From Cohnella phaseoli (GTDB lineage: Bacteria; Bacillota; Bacilli; Paenibacillales; Paenibacillaceae), in assembly GCF_003386235.1 (NCBI RefSeq), contig NZ_QRDZ01000012.1:1-64000 (forward strand): a stretch of 64,000 bases of DNA. The letters are read 5' to 3'. The position numbers and the translations under genes were made by a program. Positions 1 through 9,700 of the stretch are shown here, one piece after another. The notes below the pieces were generated by a model. That model had not been told where the DNA came from. It saw nothing but the letters and a program-made list of their open reading frames with translations, and did no database searches. Every line of letters begins with the position of its first letter. Positions within the stretch are counted from its first letter, which is position 1.

Positions 1-93
1 GACCCCTGGAAGAACACCAGGTTGATAGGCTCGGGGTGGAAGCGCAGCAATGTGTGGAGCTGACGAGTACTAATCGGTCGAGGGCTTATCCTA
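1..93 (+). rRNA. 23S ribosomal RNA, 3' end (partial)
   Basis: The first ~93 bases match the conserved 3' terminus of bacterial 23S rRNA. They include the domain VI stretch ending in GACGAGTACTAATCGGTCGA (58-81 region) followed by GGGCTTATCC. The gene is cut by the left edge of the window. The exact 3' end is estimated from the usual Bacillales end, a few bases after the GTCGAGG motif. Confidence 0.95.
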
Positions 94-245
94 ACATCGT
101 GCGATGCAAATCGCTACGAACAGGGTTTTGGCCTACAAAGCAAGACACTTCACCTTCTTCTAAGCGCAAGTTTGGTTCGTATCCGGTTTTCAGGGCGCAA
201 GCTTTGAATGGCATGTTTAACATGGCTTGAAATGAAGCAATCTGG
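94..245 (+). other. 23S-5S internal transcribed spacer
   Basis: About 150 bases separate the end of 23S from the 5S gene. No tRNA cloverleaf is visible in it. The short reading frames crossing it run through rRNA and are not credible genes. It presumably carries the rRNA processing stems. Confidence 0.7.
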
Positions 246-362
246 TCTGGTGATGACGGCGGAGGGGTTCCACGCGTACCCATCCCGAACACGACCGTTA
301 AGCCCTCCAGCGCCGATGGTACTTGGACCGCAGGGTCCTGGAAGAGTAGGACGTCGCCAGGC
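246..362 (+). rRNA. rrf: 5S ribosomal RNA
   Basis: This 117-base segment begins TCTGGTGATGACGGCGG and carries the canonical core CCCATCCCGAACACGACCGTTAAG and the 3' half GAGAGTAGGACGTCGCCAGGC-type ending. Its first and last bases pair as the 5S helix I (CTGGTG... with ...CGCCAGG). The ends are set by that pairing and are good to within a few bases. It is the last gene of the rRNA operon. Confidence 0.95.
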
Positions 363-376
363 TAGATAGACAAGAG

Positions 377-402
377 AAACACCCTTAACCGGGTGTTTTT
401 TT
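377..402 (+). terminator. rRNA operon intrinsic terminator
   Basis: The arms AAACACCC (377-384) and GGGTGTTT (391-398) form an 8-bp stem with a 6-base loop, followed by a T run to 402. It lies 15 bases after 5S. The left flank of the IS1595-type element (400-407) begins in its T tract, so the element inserted at the tail of this terminator. Confidence 0.9.
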
Positions 403-540
403 CGTTAGGCTATGTTAAATCGCATTGTTGATAAGGCACGCCGATACGTTGGACAATAGCGGTAAGCAAGAGCTTATCGACTTTTTACAGTCCCGCACCA
501 TAGTGTTTGCAGCTTCGATTCCCATCATTGATGAAATTCG

Positions 541-753
541 GGAGCAAATCACAGTCGTCTGAAAAAATGGATGGACGGCTTTAATGGTGTTGCAGCCAAG
601 TATTTGCAGCACTACTTGGCTTGGTTCCGCTATGTAGATAGCAAGGAGTACGAGAATACGATGTCGAATAAGAAACAGATGCTGGTTAGCTCTTGCCTGT
701 TTTCAATGACGGACACGAACGCCAGAATTAGGCGTTCAGTGTTTTCTTGTTAA
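541..753 (+). pseudogene. ISXO2-like (IS1595 family) transposase, C-terminal remnant
   Basis: Read in the frame of 571, this piece gives NHSRLKKWMDGFNGVAAKYL from about 547 and continues QHYLAWFRYVDSKEYENT. That matches the conserved C-terminal signature of ISXO2-like DDE transposases of the form HSRLKxWMxxFxGVATKYLxxYLxWFR. The rest of the ~300-residue catalytic domain is gone: 436-540 holds stops in this frame and no recognisable transposase. The remnant cannot be active. It assigns the surrounding 1.38 kb element to the IS1595 family. Confidence 0.75.
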
Positions 754-815
754 GCTGACGGCACATTAGTTGCAAGAAAAAGGTCATTAAATATCTGAAA
801 GGATTGATAAATAAG

Positions 816-1490
816 TTGTACAAGTTGGACATAGACAGAGAACAGTTCTGGAACGGATGCATGTTGGCGGCGATTGCTCATGCTATAATGACTGCACATT
901 ACCCTGACTTTTCATTCGAACAGTCATGGGATGGAATAAACTACAATGTACAAGATGGAGCAGGCACACGAGGAACAATTACATTCCACGATGATGTTAT
1001 TGTAGGCGCATTTAGAAATGAACAAAGTGGTCGCCTTATTAGTAGCGATTTGACCCGAACAGTTCAAAAGAACCTCACTAACGCACCATCAGCAGTTCAT
1101 GAAGTTGCTATAGCGGAAACACTACAATACTTGCTAGATGACGTTGACGGGCAAACAATGCCTCTAATAACGACACTATTTTACGGTGTGAATGACGACT
1201 TTATTTCCAACGATAATATAGAAGATTTATTTGAACATGGTGCAAAGATTATTCAAACGCAACTTTTGGGTTATACAGATGAAGCAATAAAGCGATGGCA
1301 GGATTATTATGAAATGTCACAAGAGCAAAGCGATTTGGTTTTGTCGGTATTCCACCGCAAACGCCAGAATCCAGAAACCGAAATCAGATTAACGCAAGAG
1401 GAAGCAAACCTTATCGGACTGGAGAACGCAGATGGTATTGAGGAGTGTCGTGAATCGCTTGAAGAATTAGGTGTTATATTACCAATGTAG
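816..1490 (+). CDS. Hypothetical protein carried in the IS1595-type element
   Basis: A reading frame of about 224 residues encodes an acidic, soluble-looking protein with no signal peptide or membrane segment. I do not recognise a family. The N-terminus has the run EQFWNGCMLAAIAHAIM and then a glycine/aspartate-rich stretch around DGAGTRGTITFHDD; the C-terminal third is helical and charged. The frame opens at a TTG at 804, but AAAGGA (798-803) abuts it, so the TTG at 816 (12-base spacing) is a better start; ATG 859 is another option. Base composition is clearly AT-richer than the housekeeping genes. It lies between the element's inverted ends and so is a likely passenger gene. Confidence 0.6.
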   Translation: MYKLDIDREQFWNGCMLAAIAHAIMTAHYPDFSFEQSWDGINYNVQDGAGTRGTITFHDDVIVGAFRNEQSGRLISSDLTRTVQKNLTNAPSAVHEVAIAETLQYLLDDVDGQTMPLITTLFYGVNDDFISNDNIEDLFEHGAKIIQTQLLGYTDEAIKRWQDYYEMSQEQSDLVLSVFHRKRQNPETEIRLTQEEANLIGLENADGIEECRESLEELGVILPM

Positions 1491-1530
1491 TGAATTGATT
1501 CCTCGATAAACGGGAAACGATAGCCTTAAA

Positions 1531-1747
1531 AAGGGGCTGTCTCCTAAGTAAAAAGAGTCGTACGAAAGAATGATCGATGAGAAAGTTGTCGTGCGTGGAT
1601 CTCCTTACGATGCTATACGATCCTGAAATTTGAATGGGTAAACCCGTTAAGAGGTGATTTCAGGACCGTATGAGGCAGTCTCCAGAAGATACATGCACTT
1701 TTCTTGATAGATCATCTTGTACGACCCTACTTATGAGACAACCCCTT
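1531..1747. repeat. Palindromic mini-element, family 1 copy A (nested in IS1595-type element)
   Basis: The inverted ends AAGGGGCTGTCTCCTAAGT (1531-1549) and its partner ACTTATGAGACAACCCCTT (1729-1747) bound about 217 bases. The core holds a second hairpin with arms around CCTGAAAT (1622-1629) and ATTTCAGG (1657-1664), and the loop contains GGGTAAACCC. The reverse complement aligns along its length with copy B at 26091-26312, including the core and the adjoining GTATAGCATCG. No coding capacity is seen. It looks like a non-autonomous element mobilised by a separate transposase. It inserted inside the older IS. Confidence 0.8.
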
Positions 1748-1841
1748 TCATTTGGTCACTTATCAACATTAGGATTTAACATAGCCATTCGTTATAGGAT
1801 ATTTTTCCGTTATAGGAGATAGTCAAACAACCTCAATGTAC

Positions 1842-1891
1842 AAAAAGCCCCATCCTTCTCCCAGTGCTGAGCTGGAAGGAAGAATGGGGCG
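1842..1891 (-). terminator. Intrinsic terminator of the leftward three-gene operon
   Basis: On the minus strand, GCCCCATTCTTCCTTCC pairs imperfectly with GGAGAAGGATGGGGC across a short loop and is followed by TTTTTG. It lies about 27 bases after the stop of the 574-residue gene, the last of the leftward genes. Confidence 0.75.
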
Positions 1892-1917
1892 CGCTCAACG
1901 GGTCGAGCCAATCCATC

Positions 1918-3642
1918 TTATTGCGATATTGAGGCTACTTTTACTTTATAGGCTGCAATCGATTGTTCCCCTTTTTTGATTTGCTCATTGCCGACCCATG
2001 TGCCGGTAACCGTTGCTTGACCTTCGTGCATGTTGGCCACTCCGTACAGAAGGATGTATTGGTCTCCGTTGGCGACAACGGCGGTTGTACCGTCTGCCGC
2101 AAGTATGGTGCAAGTGAATTTAACTTTGACGTTCTTGTATTTTTTTAAGCTGGCAAGTGCAATTTCGACATAGTCCGGCTTAATCCCGTCATATTTGTAA
2201 GTGCCGTTGCGCAGGGTGTAGAAGGATTCCTGGCCCGCGCCTTCTCCGATCCCGTTTTTGACGATGATCTTCCCGGCTTTTTCTACATTAAATCCGTCGG
2301 CTTCTATATCAAGAATCTTCTTCAACTCGGAAGATTGGGTGTCGTACGCAATATACCTCGATTTTCTCGCGGACGAACCGGCTTCGATCAGAATCGTCGG
2401 TTTGGAGGTTAAGCTGTTCGTGACCTTGATCGATTTAATGTTTAGATCCTTATCCAGTGCGACTTCTTTCTTATTCGTCGACATGTCGGTCATCATCCGA
2501 GCGAGCAAAAGCTTGCCGTTAGAGGTTCCTATGGCATAGAGCGAAGCGCCCATCAGATCTTTGCCGTTGGTAATGTTGGCGAATTTCCGATCTGGAGCGA
2601 CCTTGCTAAGAAGGTATCCCGGATCGCCGGAAGCCTGCTTGTACTCGACATTCCTGAGCTGCTTGTCCGTATTACGATAAATTCCGAGCTGTTTGTAGAG
2701 CGCGATGGCGTCTGCGTACTTTTTGTTCTGGACAAGTCGTTCGGCTTGCCGCAAAAGGTCTTTATGCTGTTTAGAAATGAAATTCGTTACTTTTGATCCT
2801 TTGTAGGCCAATACGGATTTTTTCTCATACTGAATCGCATCACGCAAGAAAGTATCAATTTGATTGTTGTCAATCGATGCCGTCAGGTGATCGATCGCGT
2901 ACGTCTCAAGCTTGGAGATGAGCCAATCCGGATTAACCTTGCGGCCTGTGTAGAGTTTATTGAGGCGAATGCCTTCTTCGAGTACTTCGGCAAATTTTTT
3001 ATCCCGGGCAAATGCATCGATTTTTGCCTCATCGTATGAGGTTAACTGCAAAGCAAGCTCGGCTTGCTTTTTTTCGGAGCTGCCAAAAAATTGAACGGGG
3101 ATACTCAGGAACGAAGCGGTCGGTTCATCCGTGAAAAGCTTCTTTTTCATTTCCGCTTGCATCTGCTTCTGCAATCCCGCTATATATTTGGCAAACGAAT
3201 CTTCAAAATGCCGCTCGATTTCGAAATGATTGCTTACGTCCAAAAATAAGGCTTGATAATCTTCGCCTTTAGATGCGGCCGCTTTTTTAACGTTCCTATA
3301 GTTTACAAAGGACCCGGCCAAGTCCGCGGGATCACCGCTGGCGCTCTGCTCCAAAATATCGGATAGCTCGGTTTTAATCCGAGTCACGGGCTGAAGCTTA
3401 AGGACTGCTTCGGCAATTTCATCTTGATGATAATCGATCCAGCCATTGTCGGCCGCTTGGGCGTAGTAGGCTTCGGCAGCGATGATATTGTCGTCGTTCA
3501 TGGCTGCCGAAGCCATAGAATAGTTATGCAGCTTGGAGTAACTGTAATAAACTTTGATCGCAGCCAGACTGACGGCCGCAATTGCGATAACCAAGGCGGC
3601 TAGGCGAATTAGCTGCGAGCGTTTGTAGGTTATTGTAAACAC
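1918..3642 (-). CDS. Membrane-anchored helical protein of unknown function
   Basis: A 574-residue protein with one N-terminal membrane segment (about residues 10-32, LIRLAALVIAIAAVSLAAIK). A long, mostly helical lysine-rich region follows, with TPR-like spacing around residues 35-60 (AAMNDDNIIAAEAYYAQAADNGW) and again near 300-330 (AERLVQNKKYADAIALYKQL). The last ~200 residues look beta-rich. The single N-terminal segment suggests that most of the protein is on the outer side. It is 15 bases downstream of the zinc-ribbon gene, so the two are co-transcribed. Its place next to the tubulin/GTPase locus suggests that it is part of the same system; that is inference from position. I do not recognise a named family. 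Confidence 0.85.
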   Translation of the reverse strand: MFTITYKRSQLIRLAALVIAIAAVSLAAIKVYYSYSKLHNYSMASAAMNDDNIIAAEAYYAQAADNGWIDYHQDEIAEAVLKLQPVTRIKTELSDILEQSASGDPADLAGSFVNYRNVKKAAASKGEDYQALFLDVSNHFEIERHFEDSFAKYIAGLQKQMQAEMKKKLFTDEPTASFLSIPVQFFGSSEKKQAELALQLTSYDEAKIDAFARDKKFAEVLEEGIRLNKLYTGRKVNPDWLISKLETYAIDHLTASIDNNQIDTFLRDAIQYEKKSVLAYKGSKVTNFISKQHKDLLRQAERLVQNKKYADAIALYKQLGIYRNTDKQLRNVEYKQASGDPGYLLSKVAPDRKFANITNGKDLMGASLYAIGTSNGKLLLARMMTDMSTNKKEVALDKDLNIKSIKVTNSLTSKPTILIEAGSSARKSRYIAYDTQSSELKKILDIEADGFNVEKAGKIIVKNGIGEGAGQESFYTLRNGTYKYDGIKPDYVEIALASLKKYKNVKVKFTCTILAADGTTAVVANGDQYILLYGVANMHEGQATVTGTWVGNEQIKKGEQSIAAYKVKVASISQ

Positions 3643-3657
3643 GATAAATCCTCCATC

Positions 3658-4599
3658 CTACCATATCCCTTGAAAGTCGGGATCGAAGCCGTACCTGACT
3701 CTCACGGTTTCTTTGCACTTGCGAGACAAACTTACGGTATTCAGCGAAGGATGCTCGGCAAGCATTTTGCACAGCCGCAGAAATCTTTCCTTGGGCAACC
3801 CCTCTACATAATCGAAAATCATGGAGGAGTAGGTATCTACATAGTGTCTCATGCGAATAGCTGCAGCAGCAACGTTCGTCATAATCTCTTTGCCGTTCTC
3901 AAGCCCCTCGATCTCTGCCCTGTATTTAACGACGTAATCCAGAACGCTCTGGCGGATGAGCTGTTTATTGACTTGCGACACCTCAAACAGATAGGAGATG
4001 AAGAGCTTGTCGAAGTGGCCGGGAATGAGGGTTTCCAGTTCCAGCTGCATATCCTTGCGAATAAAAAAGCGGCTTAAGCAAAAAATCTTGTAAGCTTTAA
4101 TATGATCGTTGTTTAGAAAGTAGCCGATTTCGCGCAGCTTCTCGTATCCCTCTTTGAATTTAGAGGCTTTGATGTCCTCCAGCGAGCTCTCAACGTCCCG
4201 GTTAAGTCCTGCGGCAATTTGCGGAACTTGTTTGATGAGCAGCTTTTGGAGATAAAACTTTTCATTGGTAACGCGGTAACGTTTCAATAAATATAAATAA
4301 GCTGTCAGCAATACGACTGCAGCCGAGAAGGCGGCGATCAACTGGGTGAAGTCGCGAGCAAGAACGATGCCTAAGCAGAGAAGAGCGATCAGAAGCAGCG
4401 TTTCGGTATGGCCCGATCTCTTGTGAATCACGTAGGCGTGTTCGGCAGGCGATTGGAAAGTGCGAGAAGATTGGCAATCCGGGCAAATTTCATCAAAGAG
4501 AACCGAATATCGACCGCATTTTTTGCAATATTTAAGCCTTTGGAACGTATAGGTTGATTTTTTGAGTTTACGAAATTGTACCGCAATTTTAGACTCCAT
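3658..4599 (-). CDS. Zinc-ribbon membrane protein of unknown function
   Basis: A 313-residue protein. Residues 25-42 hold a four-cysteine zinc ribbon (YCKKCGRY ... ICPDCQ; Cys25, 28, 39, 42). Two membrane segments follow (roughly 66-84 and 86-108), then a helical cytoplasmic domain of about 200 residues. The ATG at 4599 has GGGAGGAG just upstream, and it overlaps the end of the 59-residue peptide gene, which implies translational coupling. The zinc ribbon echoes the one in the GTPase of the opposite operon (14487-15752), a hint that both recruit a shared partner. No family is recognised. Confidence 0.85.
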   Translation of the reverse strand: MESKIAVQFRKLKKSTYTFQRLKYCKKCGRYSVLFDEICPDCQSSRTFQSPAEHAYVIHKRSGHTETLLLIALLCLGIVLARDFTQLIAAFSAAVVLLTAYLYLLKRYRVTNEKFYLQKLLIKQVPQIAAGLNRDVESSLEDIKASKFKEGYEKLREIGYFLNNDHIKAYKIFCLSRFFIRKDMQLELETLIPGHFDKLFISYLFEVSQVNKQLIRQSVLDYVVKYRAEIEGLENGKEIMTNVAAAAIRMRHYVDTYSSMIFDYVEGLPKERFLRLCKMLAEHPSLNTVSLSRKCKETVRVRYGFDPDFQGIW

Positions 4600-4768
4600 G
4601 GTTCTCCTCCCTGCGATTCAGAGAAGAAACGATATAATTATCCAATTGAGCTGGAGGGGCAATCTTTTTTTTGCGTCTGTAGAAAGATATCCATTTAATA
4701 ACTAAAAAAAGGACACAGATCAACAGGATGATATAAGTTAACACTAAAGTCGCCTCTATTCGCATCAT
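4589..4768 (-). CDS. Small single-span membrane protein (59 residues)
   Basis: The leftward frame begins with two adjacent ATG codons (4768 and 4765) and ends with TAA at 4589-4591, overlapping the start of the zinc-ribbon gene by 11 bases in another frame. The product has a short N-terminus, one strongly hydrophobic helix (about residues 7-28, TLVLTYIILLICVLFLVIKW) and a basic RRKKK stop-transfer patch, then a polar tail. The membrane-protein pattern and the overlap with the downstream start support a real gene. The lack of a strong ribosome binding site argues for caution. Confidence 0.6.
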   Translation of the reverse strand: MMRIEATLVLTYIILLICVLFLVIKWISFYRRKKKIAPPAQLDNYIVSSLNRREENHGV

Positions 4769-4921
4769 AAATTAAGAAAGTTATGGAATTATCTTAGTTA
4801 AGACGGTATCATTATTTGTATATCTCTTCTACTATACAACAGGGCATATTTTACTAGCAAGGAAACCTTTGGACCCTGTCAGAAGGCCAATCTTATGGAA
4901 GAACGTCGGGGGTAACGCAGC
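4769..4921. promoter_or_regulatory. Divergent promoter region between the two arms of the tubulin/GTPase locus
   Basis: About 150 AT-rich bases separate the leftward three-gene operon from the rightward eight-gene run. Both must start here unless transcription reads in from elsewhere. Several AT-rich -10-like words are present (for example TACTAT near 4833), but I could not fix a convincing -35/-10 pair. The rightward gene has GGGGG (4908-4912) as its ribosome binding site. Confidence 0.45.
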
Positions 4922-6730
4922 ATGAAACCGAAAAAAAATTCGAATCAGTTATCTTACTTGTTAACCATCCTTTGTCTATGTTTGACACTTACCGGAGTTG
5001 ACGCATTTTTCGCGTCCAAGGCAATTGCAGCAACCTATACAGAGCAGAAAATCGATGTCGTATTGACCGTAGATGCCAGCAATTCCATGAAAACGAGCGA
5101 TAAAAATTTGGTCGCGAACGAAGCGATGAAAATGTTTGTGGACATGGCTTCCGTGCAGGGAGATAAGATCGGTCTCGTATCTTATACGGATCAGATTGTG
5201 CGGGAGAAGGCGTTGTTGACCATTAATACGCCACAAGACAAGGAAGAACTGAAAAAGTTTATCGACCAAATCGTAAGAGGCTCCTACACCGACATCGCCG
5301 TCGGGGTTGTCGAAGCTGTGAAAATTTTGGAGCAAGAACGCGAGCCGGGGCGTTTCCCCATGATCGTCCTGTTGTCGGACGGCAACAATTCCCTTCGTGG
5401 CAGCAGAACGCAGGAGCAGTCCGATAAGGAGCTTAACGAAGCGATCGACAAGGCGATCGCTTTGGGAATTCCTATTTATACAATCGGTTTGAACGCAGAC
5501 GGGAAATTAAACAAAGCTAATCTCGAGGACATCTCCAAGAGGACGAACGGCAAATCGTTTGTCACAAGCTCGGCGGAGGATTTGCCGCAAATTCTGAGCG
5601 AAATATTCGCGAATCATTTGAAAGTGAAAGTCATCCCGCTTAATGGAGTAGTGGGCAATGGCCAGTATCAGGACGTTAGGGTGCCGATTCCGAACGAGAA
5701 CGTTCTGGAAGCGAACATCTCGCTGATTTCGTCCAAGCCGGCGCAAGTCAAGCTGTACGATCCGTCGGGACAAGAACGAGCCATCCCTTCGGACGGCATC
5801 ATTTACTCCAAGTCCAACGCGTATTCGCTAATCAAGTTGTCGAAGCCGGAATTGGGGGATTGGAAGCTCCAAGTCAAAGGCGTCGATAAGGATAAAATCG
5901 ATATTAACCTAGTTTTCAATTATGATATCCAACTGGTTATGGAGCCGCTTGCTCCGGGCGTTACGTATAAGAAGGGCGATCAGGTTGAGGTAAAAGCGCA
6001 CCTTGAATCCAATGGACAGGTGCTTGCGGATGAGGAGCTGTACAAAGACATCAAATCGACGCTGCTTGTGACCGATCTGGATACGCAGCAAACCGAAGAA
6101 TTGCCGCTGACCAACTCGGGGCAGCAATTTGAGGGAAGCTACAAGGTAGCCGATGCGCATGATTATGAGCTTAAGATCAAAGTAGAGGATGCCAGCTTCT
6201 TCCGGGAAAGCGAGCCGGTCAAGATCAGCGCCAAGTCCGCGCTGCCCCAGGCAACGCCTTCGCCCTCCGTGTCCCCGACTCCCGTGACAGAGAAGGAGAA
6301 AGAGCCGTTTCCATGGTTGTATGTCGGCGGGGGCGCCGCATTGCTAATCCTGCTCATTGTTTTAGCGTTGGTTATTCTGAACAAGGTTAAGAAGGCGAAT
6401 AAAGGCTTTTACGGGCAAGTGATCATCGAGATTCGCGACGAGGACACGAACGAGAGAACAAGCCCGCAATATAAGCAGTTAAACGGTTTTAAAGGGAAGT
6501 TTAAACTGCATCAATTGCTGCAGTTAGCGCCGGAACTTGCGGAGACGGACAAAATCGTGTTCGTTCCGGGTAAGGATTCCATCATTATCTACAACCAGAC
6601 CCCGTGCATCATCGAGAAATCCGGACGCGCCTTCGATGCGAGCAAAGGGAAAGAGTTAAAAAATAACGACCGTATTAAGATTACTTTGCAAAAAGTAAAC
6701 AAATCCATTTGGCTCGACTACATCGTTTAG
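4922..6730 (+). CDS. Secreted/membrane VWA-domain protein with C-terminal cytosolic domain
   Basis: A 602-residue protein, first gene of the rightward run. It has a signal peptide ending near Ala37 (KAIAA), then a von Willebrand factor A domain from ~44 with a complete MIDAS metal site: DASNS at 51-55, a conserved threonine in SYTDIAVG and the aspartate of LLSDGNN. A beta-rich middle and a Pro/Ser linker (~440-460) follow. A single membrane helix lies at about 465-488, and a ~110-residue C-terminal domain should be cytosolic. That last domain ends GKELKNNDRIKI, which resembles the end of an FHA fold; this is a weak guess. VWA domains bind protein ligands through the metal, so this may be a surface sensor or adaptor. 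Confidence 0.9.
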   Translation: MKPKKNSNQLSYLLTILCLCLTLTGVDAFFASKAIAATYTEQKIDVVLTVDASNSMKTSDKNLVANEAMKMFVDMASVQGDKIGLVSYTDQIVREKALLTINTPQDKEELKKFIDQIVRGSYTDIAVGVVEAVKILEQEREPGRFPMIVLLSDGNNSLRGSRTQEQSDKELNEAIDKAIALGIPIYTIGLNADGKLNKANLEDISKRTNGKSFVTSSAEDLPQILSEIFANHLKVKVIPLNGVVGNGQYQDVRVPIPNENVLEANISLISSKPAQVKLYDPSGQERAIPSDGIIYSKSNAYSLIKLSKPELGDWKLQVKGVDKDKIDINLVFNYDIQLVMEPLAPGVTYKKGDQVEVKAHLESNGQVLADEELYKDIKSTLLVTDLDTQQTEELPLTNSGQQFEGSYKVADAHDYELKIKVEDASFFRESEPVKISAKSALPQATPSPSVSPTPVTEKEKEPFPWLYVGGGAALLILLIVLALVILNKVKKANKGFYGQVIIEIRDEDTNERTSPQYKQLNGFKGKFKLHQLLQLAPELAETDKIVFVPGKDSIIIYNQTPCIIEKSGRAFDASKGKELKNNDRIKITLQKVNKSIWLDYIV

Positions 6731-6743
6731 GGGGAAACACGCA

Positions 6744-9700
6744 ATGAAAGCAGTCGTAAGAGAGCATATTCAACAGTTGGACGTCTCCCAAGGCGGAGGA
6801 ATCGTCAGCGATAAAATCAGAGTAGATACGATAGATAACCCGATGCTTGTCATCGGGTTGGGCGGTACGGGAATCGATGCGCTGCTGCGCCTGAAATATC
6901 AGATCAACCGCCGTTTTAAACTGCCGGAGGACCCGCTTACGAAGAAGAAGCGCGACAAGCCGGACAATGTTGAATTTATCGCCTTCGAGACGAACGAGCA
7001 CGACCGCAACAAGAAGTACAAAGGGATCGGGCTTGATCCGTTAACGGAATTCGTGCTGTTGTCCAACTCGGAAATAGGCAGCTTGCTGCAAAATCGCAGC
7101 TTATTGGAGCCTTATATTACCGAATGGCTTTCTCCCGAGCTGTTGATTACGGATGGAATAAGCGGCGCTTCCGGCATTCGGCAAGCAGGCCGTTTGTTAT
7201 TGTTTACGAAAATCGTCCAAGTCGTGCAGGCTTTGGATAAAAAAATACGCGGACTGTCGGTCGGAACGAACAAGAAGCTGATGGTATTTCTGCTGACGGG
7301 GTTATCCGGGGGAACGGGGAGCGGCTGCTTCCTCGATATTTCGTATATCGTTAGAGGGCTGATCGAACGGGAGCATGGCAGCGCCGGCGTAGATAAGGTG
7401 AATATGCTGGGCTATTTATTTATGCCTGACGTCAATCTGGCGAGCAAGAGCTTGACCGATCACACGAAGGAATACATCAAGAAAAACGGATATGCCGCGC
7501 TTAAAGAGCTCGACTACTGGATGAACGTAGACGAGCGCAGCGAGCGATTCAAACAACAATACGGCAATGCCATCACGGTGAATTCGCCGATGCCGCCGTT
7601 TAACTTGGCTCACTTGATCTCCGCGACGAATCTCGAAGGCAAGCTGCTGGAGAATTCGTACGATTACTGTATGAACGTAACGGCGGAGAACATTACGAAC
7701 TTCATGGCCAGCGAGGACAAGCAGTCGGGAGAAGAGTTCGCGATTCACGACTATATCAGCAACATTCGCACGAATATTAACCAGATGCCGAAGCCATATG
7801 CGGCGAACTATCAATATAACATATTGGGCGCTTCCTCGGCTGTATTGCCGATCGAGGAGATGACGACCTATTTGGCGTACAAGCTGTTCAAGAAGATGGA
7901 GAAAATGTTCGACATGACTCCGAGTCAGGAGTTCACGGAACAGTTGGTCCGCAAACTCGGAATCGACCCGGACACGGTGCAGCAGGAGTTCGAGAAACGC
8001 GTTCCTAGCCCGATCCCAGGCTATCAGAACAGCGAACGCTTTAGCTATAACAACGTGATCAGGCAGCAGGTTGTCAGCATAGATACGGAATTGGAGCAAA
8101 GCTTCCTCTCCCGCGCCCGGGAGGAGTATATGAAGGCGAAGAAGCAGTTGCCGGCGCAACTGCTGGAGAACTTCACCGAGCAGCTTGAGCGCATTTTCCG
8201 CAATCCGGAGCAGGGGCCGTTTTTTGCCTCTCGGGTCATTAACGCGCCTAAGGGTTATTGCTTGTTGAACCTGATCAGCTCCTATATCGAGTCTTTAAAG
8301 GAAAGCATACTTAGAATTCCGCAGGACATTGATGGCGCCAAAGAGACGGCCAATCAGAGACTGGGCGATGCAAGAACGGCGTTTATCTCGAAGGACAAGA
8401 AAAAAGACGTGTACATCGACGCCAAAATTCAGGAGTACTTGCTGTACGCGGATCGCGAGCGCATGGAGCAGATGATCGAGTTTTACGAAGATTTGGCGCA
8501 GATCATCAACGATCAAAACTCGCGAATTTACGGGGTGTTCACAGAGCTGCTTAATGCGCTTAACGGAATTTTCGAGAAGAATGGAGATATTCTCGTTAAC
8601 GGCGACGAGCAGGTCGATCATAGAGGCAACAAAACCTATTATTGGAACATTGTAAGCGTGCCGGATATCGAAAAGGTGATCACCAATGTAATGGACAACA
8701 AGAGCGTGAACACCTTGATCTCCGACTTCTCCAACGAGCTGCTCCGGAAATCGGAGCAATGGGTGCGGGAACAAGAGGTCGATATCGTCAGTGCGATTTC
8801 CGAGTTCCTGTCGGACCAATTCGGCGATTTGATCACGAAATCGATGGAGGAGTTTCTGGCGATCAAGTACGGTCAGGACGAAGCGGTCGATAAGGTAGTA
8901 GAACGGATTATTGCCAAACGTCTGGACGACGAGGCGATTCCGGTCTTCCATCTGAGCAATAGCTCCGGCAACTTCCATTTCCCGCAATGGGGATTCGTCT
9001 CTGTGCCTGCCGATGCGCCGAATATTTTCAAAGGCATATTGAAATATCAGGAGATTGCTCTGGGCCACTCCCGGTTTACGATTAAGGAAAGCCAGGTAAA
9101 AAACCGGATCTTCTGGTTAAACACCCGCAACGGCATCCCGCTCTTCTCCTACTCACCGCTGAAGGTGCTGGAGGAAAGCTACGAACGGACGATTCTGGAG
9201 CAAGAGGGGATCGGGCGTCACCTGGTGCAAACGGACAAAATCAATTGGACCTACTTGCCGTCGCCGATTCCGGAGAAATCATGGGGCGATGTGTATAACA
9301 ACAGCAGGGTCAAGCAATTTAACTCAGGAATTCGAGGGCTGTTCGACAAGGCTGCGGAGTTCCGCATCATCGTCGAGAAGTCGGAGAATGTCACGACGAC
9401 AAGCCGTTATGAGCTTGTTCTGACGAAGGCCTTCCAGGTTGAACAGTTTGTGAAAGGCTTTAACCATCAGTTGGATAGCGGGAAGCCGAATCACGGCGAG
9501 ATCAGAAAGTGCCTCGAACAGTTGAAGGGGCTGCTGAAGGATGGACTGGAGCGCGAGGGAGCGCGAGACATTTTCGGCAGTATCAATGAAGAGATGGCGA
9601 AGGAGAACCTGATCCGCTCACCCGAATTGCTGGATTACGTTCGTAAGGAAATCGCCAAGTACGAAGCGATCGCCGCGAAGATCGCGGAGCTGGAGCAGTT

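Larger units (their letters stand above)
408..1786. mobile_element. IS1595-type element with passenger gene, transposase decayed
   Basis: The segment is bounded by inverted ends of 28 bases (408-435 and 1759-1786), both starting GGCTATGTTAAATC inward, with 25 of 28 positions identical. The flanks are TTTCGTTA (400-407) and ATTCGTTA (1787-1794), which agree at 7 of 8 bases, as expected for a slightly decayed 8-bp target duplication. Eight-base duplications and an ISXO2-like transposase are known traits of the IS1595 family. Inside are a transposase C-terminal remnant (541-753), an intact-looking unknown gene (816-1490) and a nested mini-element (1531-1747). The family name rests on the transposase motif plus flank length; the boundaries are seen directly. 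Confidence 0.85.

Noticed and set aside
36..292. Short open frames over the 23S end, spacer and 5S
   Set aside because: They run through rRNA sequence.
7416..8159. 247-residue leftward frame inside the tubulin-like gene
   Set aside because: Antisense shadow of a GC-rich gene; arginine/valine/leucine-rich with no ribosome binding site.
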